A DNA stretch of 64,000 nucleotides from Rhizobium esperanzae (GTDB taxonomy: Bacteria; Pseudomonadota; Alphaproteobacteria; Rhizobiales; Rhizobiaceae). The stretch is from the NCBI RefSeq assembly GCF_014197615.1, contig NZ_JACIFY010000007.1, forward strand, positions 62,001 to 126,000. Direction: 5' to 3'. Positions 9,042-17,137 of the stretch are shown here, piece by piece; within the stretch, counting starts at the first letter, position 1, and each line of letters starts with the position of its first letter. The translations under genes were made by a program, and so were the position numbers. Below the pieces are notes generated by a model. The model worked only from the letters and a program-made list of their open reading frames with translations, was not told the origin of the DNA and ran no database searches.

Positions 9042-10355
9042 TCAGGCTCCAACGACGCTGTCGAGTTCACGATAGTCCGGCAGGCTGCGGTCGATCACCT
9101 TGCCGCGGCGAAGGACGACGCGATCGGACTGCGGACGGGAAAGAAATTCGCTCCAGCGCCTGGCGCTGAAGAGCACGAGGTCGGCAGCAGTGCCGACGGC
9201 GATGCGTCCCATATCGGGCCGGCCGAGAATATCGGCGGGCGAGGTGGTGATGACCCGCGCGGCCGTATCCAGGGGATGGTCGAGATGCAGAATGCGGACC
9301 GCCTCACGGAACACTTCCACCGGGTCGAGATCGCCATAGGCGTAGAAGGGATCGCGGGTATTGTCGGAGGCGACGGCGGTTGCAACGCCCGCCGCCGCCA
9401 GTTCGTGGAAAAGTGTGACGCCGCGCCAGCGCGGTGTGCGGCCGGGATAGCGGTCTTGCAAATAGAGGTTGCACATCGGCAGCGAGACGATAGCAAGACC
9501 TGCCTCAGCGACGAGCTCGACCGTGCGTTTTGCGGTTTCCCCGTCCTGGCGGGAAAGCGAGCAGCAATGGCCTGATGTGACCTTGCCGCCGAAGCGGTTG
9601 CGCAGCACGGCTTGCGCGATCGCCTTCAGGGTTTCTGCCGCCGGATCGTCGGTCTCGTCAACATGAAGATCGACATCGAGGCCGTTATCGGCCGCGGCTC
9701 TGAACAGCGTGTCGAGCTGGCTGTCGAGATCGGCGCTCATCCGGGTGACGCCGCCGATCAGCCCGCCCTTTTCGCGGATCAGGGCGACGAGATCGGCGAA
9801 ATAGGCCGTGTCCGCCATGTTCTCCAACGGAAAGAGCGCCACCGCCTGCAAAGCGATCCTGTCCTTCCAGACATCGCGCATCTCGGCAAAGACCTCGAAG
9901 GAGATGCGGTGCTGCGGCGCAAGAGAATCCAGATGGGTCCGGATCAGGCTGGTGCCGTGCGCGTAGGCGCAGCGCAGGGAAAATTCCATGCGCTTCTTCA
10001 CGTCGGCAGCCGACCAGTTCGCCTCTCTATCTGTGCGCACGGCCTCCAGCGCTCCCGGGAAAGTGCCGTCCGGATTGGCGTTGCGCGGCCAGATGTGGCC
10101 CTTGTCGAGATGCGTATGCATGTCGGCGAAGCAGGGCCAGACCATGCCCTCCTTCAGATCGGACTTCGCCAGTTCGACGGGCGCTTCGCCCGGCGGCAGC
10201 AGGGCGGAAATCATACCGTCGGCGATGACGATATCGGCCCTGACAAGCCCCTCGACAACCGGCGCCTCATAACCGGCGACGGCGGCGGCAGGCAGCGTCG
10301 CATTGCTCAGCACGAAGCGGCCGGCATTGGGTGGCGAAATGAAGGAATAGCTCAT
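9042..10355 (-). CDS. Cytosine-deaminase-like amidohydrolase
   Basis: This protein of about 437 residues is from the metal-dependent amidohydrolase superfamily. It has the paired-His motif DMHTHLDKGH near residue 96 as first metal ligands, HVDETDD and TSGHCCSLS in the middle, and the Asp ligand in VASDNTRDPF. These are hallmarks of the cytosine deaminase / N-isopropylammelide isopropylamidohydrolase branch. Relatives deaminate cytosine, isocytosine, creatinine or ammelide. The ATG at 10355 overlaps the permease stop (TGATG), so it is co-transcribed with an NMT1-type importer. The importer, the two redox enzymes and the LysR link to a creatininase gene suggest a ring-nitrogen substrate other than plain cytosine (inference). 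Confidence 0.87.
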   Translation of the reverse strand: MSYSFISPPNAGRFVLSNATLPAAAVAGYEAPVVEGLVRADIVIADGMISALLPPGEAPVELAKSDLKEGMVWPCFADMHTHLDKGHIWPRNANPDGTFPGALEAVRTDREANWSAADVKKRMEFSLRCAYAHGTSLIRTHLDSLAPQHRISFEVFAEMRDVWKDRIALQAVALFPLENMADTAYFADLVALIREKGGLIGGVTRMSADLDSQLDTLFRAAADNGLDVDLHVDETDDPAAETLKAIAQAVLRNRFGGKVTSGHCCSLSRQDGETAKRTVELVAEAGLAIVSLPMCNLYLQDRYPGRTPRWRGVTLFHELAAAGVATAVASDNTRDPFYAYGDLDPVEVFREAVRILHLDHPLDTAARVITTSPADILGRPDMGRIAVGTAADLVLFSARRWSEFLSRPQSDRVVLRRGKVIDRSLPDYRELDSVVGA

Positions 10356-11197
10356 CAGTTTTCCCGTTTCAGGCTGCTCTCGTGCCAGCGGTGCAGGGCA
10401 AGCCACGAAATGAACGAGGTGACGGCGAAGATCGCGACGCCGAGCAGGGAGAGCATCAGCAGCGCCGCAAAGAGGCGCGGGATGTTGAGCCGATACTGTG
10501 CTTCGAGCAGCCGGAAGGCGAGCCCGGAGCCGGCGCCCGCTGAACCCGCGGCAAATTCCGCGACGACGGCGGCAATCAGGGCAAGGCCGCCGCCGATCCT
10601 GAGTCCGGTCATGAAATAGGGCTGCGCGGCCGGCAGCTTGAGAAAGAACAGCGTCTGCCAGCGAGAGGCACCGTAGAGTTCGAACAGGTTGATGAGGTTG
10701 TGGTCGACGCTTTTCAGCCCCTGGACCATATTCGATAGGATCGGGAAAAAGGCGACGAGGAAAGCGCAGATCAGCAGCGCCACCTGGGTCGACGGCGCAT
10801 AGACCAGGATCAGCGGCGAGATCGCCACGACCGGCGTTACCTGCAGGATGACCGCGAGCGGATAGAAGGCGAGTTCGATCCAGCGCGACTGCACGAGGAA
10901 GATCGCAAAACCGACGCCGCCTGCAAGCGCCAGCATCAGCGACAGGAAGGTGATCTTGGTGGTGACCCAGAGGGCGGGGGCGAGCGTGCCCCAGTCGCTC
11001 ACCAGGGCGTTGGCAACGGCGGCCGGCCCGGGCAGGATGTAGGGCGGGACGCCTGACAGTTTCACATAGAGGTACCAGACCAGGATCAAGAGGGCGATGA
11101 CGAGGATGGGGATGGAAATGCGCAGCGCCAGATCACGGCGCCCGGCGCTTGCCGTGCCTTTCAGAAGCAGCGGTGGTGCATCGGTTTCGTCGCTCAT
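10355..11197 (-). CDS. NMT1/SsuC-type ABC importer permease
   Basis: This 280-residue permease is of the BPD_transp_1 family (SsuC/TauC/ThiX type). It has a TM lead (IPILVIALLILVWYLYVKLSG) and the EAA-like loop ELYGASRWQTLFFLKLPAAQPYFMTG in two parts near residue 185. The start MSDETD at 11197 overlaps the ATPase stop (TGATG). The longer reading would cover the ATPase end in a wrong frame and is rejected. Confidence 0.92.
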   Translation of the reverse strand: MSDETDAPPLLLKGTASAGRRDLALRISIPILVIALLILVWYLYVKLSGVPPYILPGPAAVANALVSDWGTLAPALWVTTKITFLSLMLALAGGVGFAIFLVQSRWIELAFYPLAVILQVTPVVAISPLILVYAPSTQVALLICAFLVAFFPILSNMVQGLKSVDHNLINLFELYGASRWQTLFFLKLPAAQPYFMTGLRIGGGLALIAAVVAEFAAGSAGAGSGLAFRLLEAQYRLNIPRLFAALLMLSLLGVAIFAVTSFISWLALHRWHESSLKREN

Positions 11198-12033
11198 CAC
11201 TGACCTCCCGCCGCGTTGATGGCGCCGATCAGCGAATGCGACACCGTTTCGCAGGCTTTGCGATATTCTTCCGAGGTGCGGTAATGGGCGTCGCGTTCGC
11301 GGCTGGTGGCCAGCGGAACGTCGGCATGCACGCGGCCGGGTCTTGCCTTCATCACGACGATGCGACTCGAGAGATAGGCGGACTCGAAGACCGAATGAGT
11401 GACGAAGATGACGGTAATGCCGGTACTCTGCCAAAGCCGCAGCACGTCGTCGTTGAGCTTCTGCCGGCTGATTTCGTCGAGCGCCGCGAAGGGCTCATCC
11501 ATCAACAGTAGCTTCGGTTTCGTCACCAGCGCGCGGGCAATCGAGACGCGCATCTTCATGCCGCCGGACAGTTCGCGCGGATAGGCCTTGGCGAAATCCT
11601 GGAGGCCGACGGTGGTCAGCACCTCCATGATCTGGTCATGCGCCGCAGCCTTCGAAACGCGCCTCAGCCTCAGCGGCAGGTGGACATTGTCGAACACGTT
11701 CTTCCACGGCATCAGCGTCGGCTCCTGGAAGACGAAGCCGACATCGCCGTCCGGCAGGCCGCGGGCATTGATGCGCGAGCTCGGCCAATCGATTGCACCC
11801 GAGGTAACGTCGCCGAGGCCGGCGATGATACGCAGCGCCGTCGACTTGCCGCAGCCGGACGGGCCGAGCAGGCTGACGAATTCGCCGCTTTCGACGGTGA
11901 GCGACATGTCTGAAAGCGCCACCGTTCCGCTGGAAAAGACTTTCGAGACCGAACGCATGACGACCAACGGCCGCGTGCGCGTCTCCTTCGGGGATAAGGC
12001 CTGGGCTTCGGCTAAAGGCATTGCCTGTCTCAT
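11197..12033 (-). CDS. NMT1/SsuB-type ABC importer ATPase
   Basis: This 278-residue ATPase has Walker A GPSGCGKST, Q-loop VFQEPTLMPW, signature LSGGMKMR, Walker B LLLMDEP and the switch His in FVTHSVFE. The signature block is almost identical in wording to the ABC fragment at 28137-28265, so the two came from paralogous clusters. No strong ribosome site is seen at 12033, and the ATG at 12021 is an alternative. It lies 62 bp after the binding-protein gene in the same operon. Confidence 0.92.
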   Translation of the reverse strand: MRQAMPLAEAQALSPKETRTRPLVVMRSVSKVFSSGTVALSDMSLTVESGEFVSLLGPSGCGKSTALRIIAGLGDVTSGAIDWPSSRINARGLPDGDVGFVFQEPTLMPWKNVFDNVHLPLRLRRVSKAAAHDQIMEVLTTVGLQDFAKAYPRELSGGMKMRVSIARALVTKPKLLLMDEPFAALDEISRQKLNDDVLRLWQSTGITVIFVTHSVFESAYLSSRIVVMKARPGRVHADVPLATSRERDAHYRTSEEYRKACETVSHSLIGAINAAGGQ

Positions 12034-12095
12034 TCACTGGGGAGAGGATGCGATCCGCCGCATCTGCGGCGGATGCTCGCCGGCGTTCGGCCAGC

Positions 12096-13115
12096 CTATT
12101 TCTTCAGCGCCACGCCGGTGTTCTTGCAGACGAATTTCGTCGTGAACGCCTTGGTGTAATCCGTCTCCGGCTTGAACACCTTGATATCGACCATTTCGGT
12201 GAAGAACGCCTTGTAATGCGCATCGGTGATGCAGCCGATGCCCTTGTCGAGGCTGTCGCCGGATTCGATGATCCCGTATTCCTTCATCTTGGCGATGGAA
12301 TAGGCGATCTGGCCATCCGTCATTTCGGGATTGTCCTTCTTGATCAGCGCGTTCGCCTTGCTGTTGTCGCCATAGAGATAATTGTACCAGCCCTCGATCG
12401 AGGCATCGACGAAGCGCTGGACGACATCGGGCTTGCTGTCGATCATCGTCTGGGTGGTGGTGATCATAGTCGAATAGGGGGAATAGCCGTTATCGGCGAG
12501 CAGGAAGACTTTCGGCTCGAAGCCGGCCTGCTTCTGGATCTCGTAGGGCTCGGACGTGAGGTAGCCCTGCTGCGCGGAATCCTTGTCGGCGAGGAATGGC
12601 GCCGGGCTGAAATTGTAGGGCTTGTACTGCTCGTCCCTGAAGCCCTTGAAGTTCGCCTTCATCCATTCGAAATAGGTGAGATAGCCGTCCTTGCCGAGAA
12701 ACAGGGTCTTGAGCTTGGCGAGATCTTCGAATTTGTCGATGCCGGCATCGGGATGCGCGATCAGCACCTGCGGATCCTTCTGGAAGATCGCCGCGACGTC
12801 GACGAGCGGAATGCCCTGTTCGACCGCCGAGATTTCGCCCTGCGGACCGCCCATGTAGAAATCGATCTTGCCGGAGATGAGCAGGGCGCTGTTGGCGGCA
12901 TTCGGGCCGCCCTGGACGATGGTGACGTCGAGGCCGTGTTTGGCATAGGTGCCGTCGGCGACCGCCTGGTAGAAGCCGCCATGCTCGGCCTGCGCCAGCC
13001 AGTTCGTGCCATAGCTTACCTTGTCTGCCGCCTGCGCCGAGACGGCAGCGCCAAGCGCACCGCCAAGGCCGACGAGTGCGGAAAAGACCGTATTCTTCTG
13101 TGCAATGCGCATCAT
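12096..13115 (-). CDS. NMT1/THI5-like periplasmic substrate-binding protein
   Basis: This 339-residue binding protein has a Sec signal (ALVGLGGALGAAVSAQA) and a mature start NWLAQAEHGGFYQAVADGTY, the NMT1/THI5 signature of importers for pyrimidine-like rings (HMP, riboflavin, related heterocycles). GGPNAANSALLISGKIDF follows. ATG at 13115 is preferred because AAGGGGA lies about six bases upstream. It heads the importer-amidohydrolase-oxidase operon. It is divergent from lysR, and a GCATC-N16-GATGC element lies in the shared promoter. Confidence 0.92.
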   Translation of the reverse strand: MMRIAQKNTVFSALVGLGGALGAAVSAQAADKVSYGTNWLAQAEHGGFYQAVADGTYAKHGLDVTIVQGGPNAANSALLISGKIDFYMGGPQGEISAVEQGIPLVDVAAIFQKDPQVLIAHPDAGIDKFEDLAKLKTLFLGKDGYLTYFEWMKANFKGFRDEQYKPYNFSPAPFLADKDSAQQGYLTSEPYEIQKQAGFEPKVFLLADNGYSPYSTMITTTQTMIDSKPDVVQRFVDASIEGWYNYLYGDNSKANALIKKDNPEMTDGQIAYSIAKMKEYGIIESGDSLDKGIGCITDAHYKAFFTEMVDIKVFKPETDYTKAFTTKFVCKNTGVALKK

Positions 13116-13192
13116 CAACGTTCCCCTTCTGAGTTCGCAACGCCCGTGGCGACGTCGGATTTTCTTCATAGGAGCGATTGCTTTGCTCTTTG

Positions 13193-13227
13193 AAAAGCAT
13201 CAAATTTCGTGCGCAATGATGCCTTTT
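13193..13227. promoter_or_regulatory. GCATC-N16-GATGC inverted repeat, candidate LysR operator (copy 1)
   Basis: GCATC at 13197-13201 and GATGC at 13218-13222 are flanked by AAAA on the left and CTTTT on the right. The element lies between divergent lysR and the importer operon. A copy with the same arms, the same 16-base spacer length and the same flanks lies at 15115-15148 before the creatininase gene. Size and location fit a LysR recognition site. Confidence 0.6.
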
Positions 13228-13294
13228 CGGCATCCCACCGAAAGCCTGTGCCTAATTTGTGCTGCCTGCTCTATTTTTATGCAAAGAGGTTGCG

Positions 13295-14245
13295 ATGCTG
13301 CATTCCAGAAAGCTTCTCTACATCAACGAGATCGCCCGAGCCGGCTCGATCCGCAAGGCGGCAGCGCGGCTGAATGTGGCGTCTTCGGCGATCAACCGGC
13401 AAATCCTGGCGCTGGAGGAGGAAATCGGCGCGCCCCTCTTCGAACGCCTGCCGCGCGGCCTGCGCCTGACGGCGGCCGGCGAACTCTGCATCGAGCATAT
13501 TCGCGAGGTCTTGAAGAATTACGAGCGGCTGGAGAGCCGCATTCGCAGCCTCAGAACGCAGCAAGCTGGCAAGATCCGCCTGGTGACGACGGTGGGCCTG
13601 GCCGCCGGCCCGCTGCCCGAGATCATCGCCCGGTTCCAGTCGGAGCATCCGCGCGTCTTCATGCAGCTGCGCAATGATGCGGGAACGATGACGGTCAACC
13701 CGGTGCTGTCGGGCGAGGTGGATATCGGCCTGGGCTTCAACATTCCGGCGACGCCCGGCATCCGCACGCTCGGCAATTTCGACATCCCGATCGGCGTTGT
13801 GCTGCCTCCCGGCCATCCGCTGATCGCTTCGGGTCCGATCAACCTTGCCGATATCGTCCAGGAGCGCCTGGTCTTGGCGCAACAGGGCACCAGCCTGCGT
13901 GACGTGATCAATCTGGCGATGGCCCGCCTCGACGTGCACATAGAGCCCGTGCTGGAAACCAATGCGTCGGAGATGCTGAAGAAGCTGGTCAAATCAGGGG
14001 CCGGGGTGACGATGCTGAACCCGCTCGACGTGATCACCGAATGCCGACAGGGCGAACTCGTCTTCCGGCCGATCGCCGAGCCGCATGCGCGCCACCAGAC
14101 GATGAAACTTTTCGCCCGCGCCCGCACCCCGCTCGATTCCGCCACCAGCCTGTTCGTCGAATATCTCCTGGCCGAGCTCGCCGGCCTGGTGCAGGAACTG
14201 CAGGCCAAGGGGCATATCGCGATGGAAAGGTCCGTCGCGATCTGA
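13295..14245 (+). CDS. LysR-family transcriptional regulator
   Basis: This 316-residue LTTR has an N-terminal HTH (LYINEIARAGSIRKAAARLNVASSAINRQI in two parts, residues 5-40) and a periplasmic-binding-like ligand domain from about residue 90. The ATG at 13295 follows AAAGAGGT. A start at 13259 has no such site. It is divergent from the importer/amidohydrolase operon and convergent with the creatininase gene. It closely resembles the LysR at 26558-27460, sharing ALNRQILALEEE-type and LFERLPR blocks. Confidence 0.93.
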   Translation: MLHSRKLLYINEIARAGSIRKAAARLNVASSAINRQILALEEEIGAPLFERLPRGLRLTAAGELCIEHIREVLKNYERLESRIRSLRTQQAGKIRLVTTVGLAAGPLPEIIARFQSEHPRVFMQLRNDAGTMTVNPVLSGEVDIGLGFNIPATPGIRTLGNFDIPIGVVLPPGHPLIASGPINLADIVQERLVLAQQGTSLRDVINLAMARLDVHIEPVLETNASEMLKKLVKSGAGVTMLNPLDVITECRQGELVFRPIAEPHARHQTMKLFARARTPLDSATSLFVEYLLAELAGLVQELQAKGHIAMERSVAI

Positions 14246-14263
14246 GGCCATCTGCGGACGGGC

Positions 14264-15061
14264 CTATTGCGAATAAAGATTGGAAAGCGGATAGCGCTTC
14301 AGGTCGCAGAGCAATTCGATGAAACCCTTGACCTGATGACGGCAGATCGCTTCGCCCTTTTCGGCTGTCCCGAGCGAGGCGTCGCCGACGACGCCGTTGG
14401 GATTGAGGTCGTGGGCGATCCAGGCGAGCGAATGCGGTGGCAATGGCTGTATGTATTTCGATTGGCCGCGCATCCATTCCGCCTTGGAGGTGAAATTCTG
14501 CGCCTTCTCCATCCGCACCAGATCAGGCCGGAAATGCAGCATGAGCGACGTTTCCACTTCGCCGCCATGGATGCCGTATTTCAGCTCGTGGTCGCTGATC
14601 ATCCCCTCGGGATGGCCGAAGCGGCCCCATTGCGTGGCGACGGCGGCCATCGCGTGGCGCACGCGCAGCTCTCGCGCCACGATGCTCATGATATCGACAT
14701 TGCCGCCATGTGAATTGACGATCACCATCTTGCGGATGCCGGCTTCGGCAACCTTGGCGCCGATCGCGGTCCAGACTGGAATGAGCAGCTCCGCGGAGAG
14801 CGACAGCGTCCCCGGCCCGTAAATATGTTCATTCGCCTTGCCGATCTCCTGCGTCGGCAGGACCAGGAAATCGAGGTCGTCCGGCTGCTGCTTTTTCAGT
14901 TCAGCCAGCATGCCGTTGGCGATCGCCACGTCGGTCGCGATCGGTAGGTGCGGACCGTGCTGTTCCGTCGAGGCGATCGGCAGGATGGCGATGGTTGTGT
15001 CGGGCGAAAGTCCGGCGAAGTCGGAGCTATTCAATTCGTTCCAGTAGAATGGCATTGCCAT
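14264..15061 (-). CDS. Creatininase-family amidohydrolase
   Basis: This 265-residue protein is of the creatininase/ArfB/MftE family. Likely metal ligands are visible: Glu33 and His35 in STEQHGPHLP, Asp44 in IATD, His118 in NSHGGN and Glu in HGGEVETS. Family members open creatinine or formamidopyrimidine-type amide bonds. It is transcribed alone. The GCATC-N16-GATGC element 54-87 bp upstream matches that of the LysR-importer promoter, so it probably serves the same pathway. True creatinine activity is not proven. Confidence 0.87.
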   Translation of the reverse strand: MAMPFYWNELNSSDFAGLSPDTTIAILPIASTEQHGPHLPIATDVAIANGMLAELKKQQPDDLDFLVLPTQEIGKANEHIYGPGTLSLSAELLIPVWTAIGAKVAEAGIRKMVIVNSHGGNVDIMSIVARELRVRHAMAAVATQWGRFGHPEGMISDHELKYGIHGGEVETSLMLHFRPDLVRMEKAQNFTSKAEWMRGQSKYIQPLPPHSLAWIAHDLNPNGVVGDASLGTAEKGEAICRHQVKGFIELLCDLKRYPLSNLYSQ

Positions 15062-15114
15062 CGCCGCGCCTCTCGTTGCTTTTCAAGCAGGAGTAGGGAA
15101 AATCATTGCGCGCG

Positions 15115-15148
15115 AAAAGCATCAATTTGCGCCCATACCGATGCCTTT
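15115..15148. promoter_or_regulatory. GCATC-N16-GATGC inverted repeat, candidate LysR operator (copy 2)
   Basis: GCATC at 15119-15123 and GATGC at 15140-15144 carry the same AAAA and CTTTT flanks as the copy at 13193-13227. It lies upstream of the creatininase gene. The rest of the 261-bp gap between this gene and atzF shows no gene I can support. Confidence 0.6.
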
Positions 15149-15322
15149 TAGGTGCTGGTGAAGCAGCTGTCGCTCTCTGAAGAGTGCAGCTCGTCGCAAG
15201 CGCGGCACATATGTCGATTTATCACGATCGCTTACCCGCCCATATCGCGCCGGTCCTGGCAATGAGACCCCTGAGAACGAACTGCGCGGCCTTTGACAGA
15301 AGTTTTTGCATCCCATCTCCCC

Positions 15323-17134
15323 TCAGGCTGCGGGACTGGTTGCGCTGACATAGTTGCGCCAGCCGCCGAACCCGGTGATCTCTCGTCCGCCGGTGACGGC
15401 ATGACCCTCGCAGAGAAATCCGGTCAGGCAACTTCCATCGTCGAGGGTGATCTTGCCCACACCGAGCGGAGCCGGAATGTTCTGCACGAAACGGGCGAAT
15501 GCCGACGGTGGGAGGGCCCAGACTTCGATCTCAACGCCATTGCCCGCAAAGCTGGGATCACGGACCAGCCCCGGCTTGGGCGGGATCGTGCCATGCAGGG
15601 CAAAGAGCCGGTAGCTGCCATCCGTGCGTCCTGTCTTCAACCTGTAACCGCCCGCCCGCGTCAGCTCATGGTTCAGCGGCATATCCGTCAGATGCGCGCC
15701 GACGACCACGATCGGAACGAAGTCATCGGCTGGAGCCACCACCCGGCTTGCCTCCGGCAAGGCGGCCTTGCGGTCCTGCCCCATGCCGGCGTTTGCCGCC
15801 CGGTGCATGGCATCGGCGAAGGAGGCAAGCGCGTCATCGGTGAAAGCGGGGCCGATCAGGGTCACGCCGGCCGGGAGATGACCGTTGGCGTCGAAGCCGG
15901 CTGGAACGGCGATCGCCGCGCAATCGAGCAGATTGACGAAGTTGGTGTACCGGCCGAATTGGCCGTTCTTCACGATCGGATCCGCCATCATTTCTTCGAC
16001 CGTATAGGTGGTCGGCGAGGTCGGCAGCATCAGGATATCGGCCTTTTCCCATTCCTTCCCGGTCTTCTGGCGCAGCGCTTCGAGCTTGTAGCGGCCTTCG
16101 AAAGCGGCGACCGCGTCATAGGCTCTCGCGCCCTCGATGATGGTGCGAACCGTCGGGTCGAAGTCGGCGGCATTGGTTGCAATAAAATCCTTCACCGCCG
16201 CCAGCCGTTCGGCGACCCAGGGGCCGTTGTAGAGCAGCTCTGCCGCCTGCCGGAACGGTGCGTAGTCGAAAGGCACGATCGTGGCGCCGAGTGCGCGCGC
16301 TCTTTCGATTGCGGCATCATAGAGAGCTTCGACATGGCTGTTGCCGAAGAATTCCCGTTCTGCTCCGTCGAGCACACCGATCCGCAAGCCGGCGGCGGGC
16401 AGGCTGGACGGAACGGCCCTGCGCGAGAACGGATCGGCGGCATCGTAGCCCTCCATCACCTTGCGGATCGCAACGCCGTCGCCGACCGTTGCAGCAAAGA
16501 CGGTGACGACATCGACGCTGCGGCAGGCAGGCACGACGCCGACATTCGGCACCAGTCCCGGTGTCGGCTTGATACCGACGAGATTGTTGAAGGCCGCCGG
16601 CACGCGTCCGGAACCGGCCGTGTCGGTGCCGAGCGCGAAGCTTGCCAGGCCCGAGGCGACTGCAACCGCCGAGCCGGAGCTCGAGCCGCCCGACACATAG
16701 CTCCTGTCGAAGACCGAACGCGGCGCACCGTGAGGCGAGCGCGTGCCGTTGAGGCCGGTCGCAAACTGATCGAGATTGGTCTTGCCGATCACGATTGCGC
16801 CTGCAGCCCGCAGTCTTGCAACGACGGTTGCGTCGCGCTCGGGATCATAGGCGAAAGCGGGGCAGGCGGCAGTGGTCGGCAGACCCTCCACATCGATATT
16901 GTCCTTGACCGCGAACGGAATGCCCCAGAGCGGCAGGCTGTTCGGCTCAGGTGCCCGTTCCATGAGGGCGCGTGCTTCGGCCCGCAGCGCTTCATCCGGC
17001 GTCGGCGTGATGAAGATTGCGGGATCCTCCGAGGCTGCGCGACGGACAATGATGGTCTCGACAATGTCGAGCGGGCTTTGGCCGGCTTCATAGGCTGCGC
17101 GAAGGCTGGTCAGATCGAGAATAGTCGGCAGCAT
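15323..17134 (-). CDS. atzF: Allophanate hydrolase
   Basis: This 603-residue amidase-signature enzyme has a C-terminal allophanate-hydrolase domain. It hydrolyses allophanate to ammonia and carbon dioxide. The Ser-cisSer-Lys triad is Lys77 (FAVKDN), Ser151 (in GGSSSGSA) and Ser175 (DTAGSGRVPA). The spacings equal those of characterised AtzF (98 residues from Lys to the nucleophile). The C-terminal domain (VGAHLTDMPLNHELTRAGG onward) is present. It is the last gene of the guanidine operon, three bases after the carboxylase stop. It can also consume the allophanate made by BiuH. Confidence 0.95.
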   Translation of the reverse strand: MLPTILDLTSLRAAYEAGQSPLDIVETIIVRRAASEDPAIFITPTPDEALRAEARALMERAPEPNSLPLWGIPFAVKDNIDVEGLPTTAACPAFAYDPERDATVVARLRAAGAIVIGKTNLDQFATGLNGTRSPHGAPRSVFDRSYVSGGSSSGSAVAVASGLASFALGTDTAGSGRVPAAFNNLVGIKPTPGLVPNVGVVPACRSVDVVTVFAATVGDGVAIRKVMEGYDAADPFSRRAVPSSLPAAGLRIGVLDGAEREFFGNSHVEALYDAAIERARALGATIVPFDYAPFRQAAELLYNGPWVAERLAAVKDFIATNAADFDPTVRTIIEGARAYDAVAAFEGRYKLEALRQKTGKEWEKADILMLPTSPTTYTVEEMMADPIVKNGQFGRYTNFVNLLDCAAIAVPAGFDANGHLPAGVTLIGPAFTDDALASFADAMHRAANAGMGQDRKAALPEASRVVAPADDFVPIVVVGAHLTDMPLNHELTRAGGYRLKTGRTDGSYRLFALHGTIPPKPGLVRDPSFAGNGVEIEVWALPPSAFARFVQNIPAPLGVGKITLDDGSCLTGFLCEGHAVTGGREITGFGGWRNYVSATSPAA

Positions 17135-17137
17135 GGT

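Noticed and set aside
15122..15316. 64-codon frame between creatininase and atzF
   Set aside because: It overlaps the GCATC-N16-GATGC operator and has no recognisable content.
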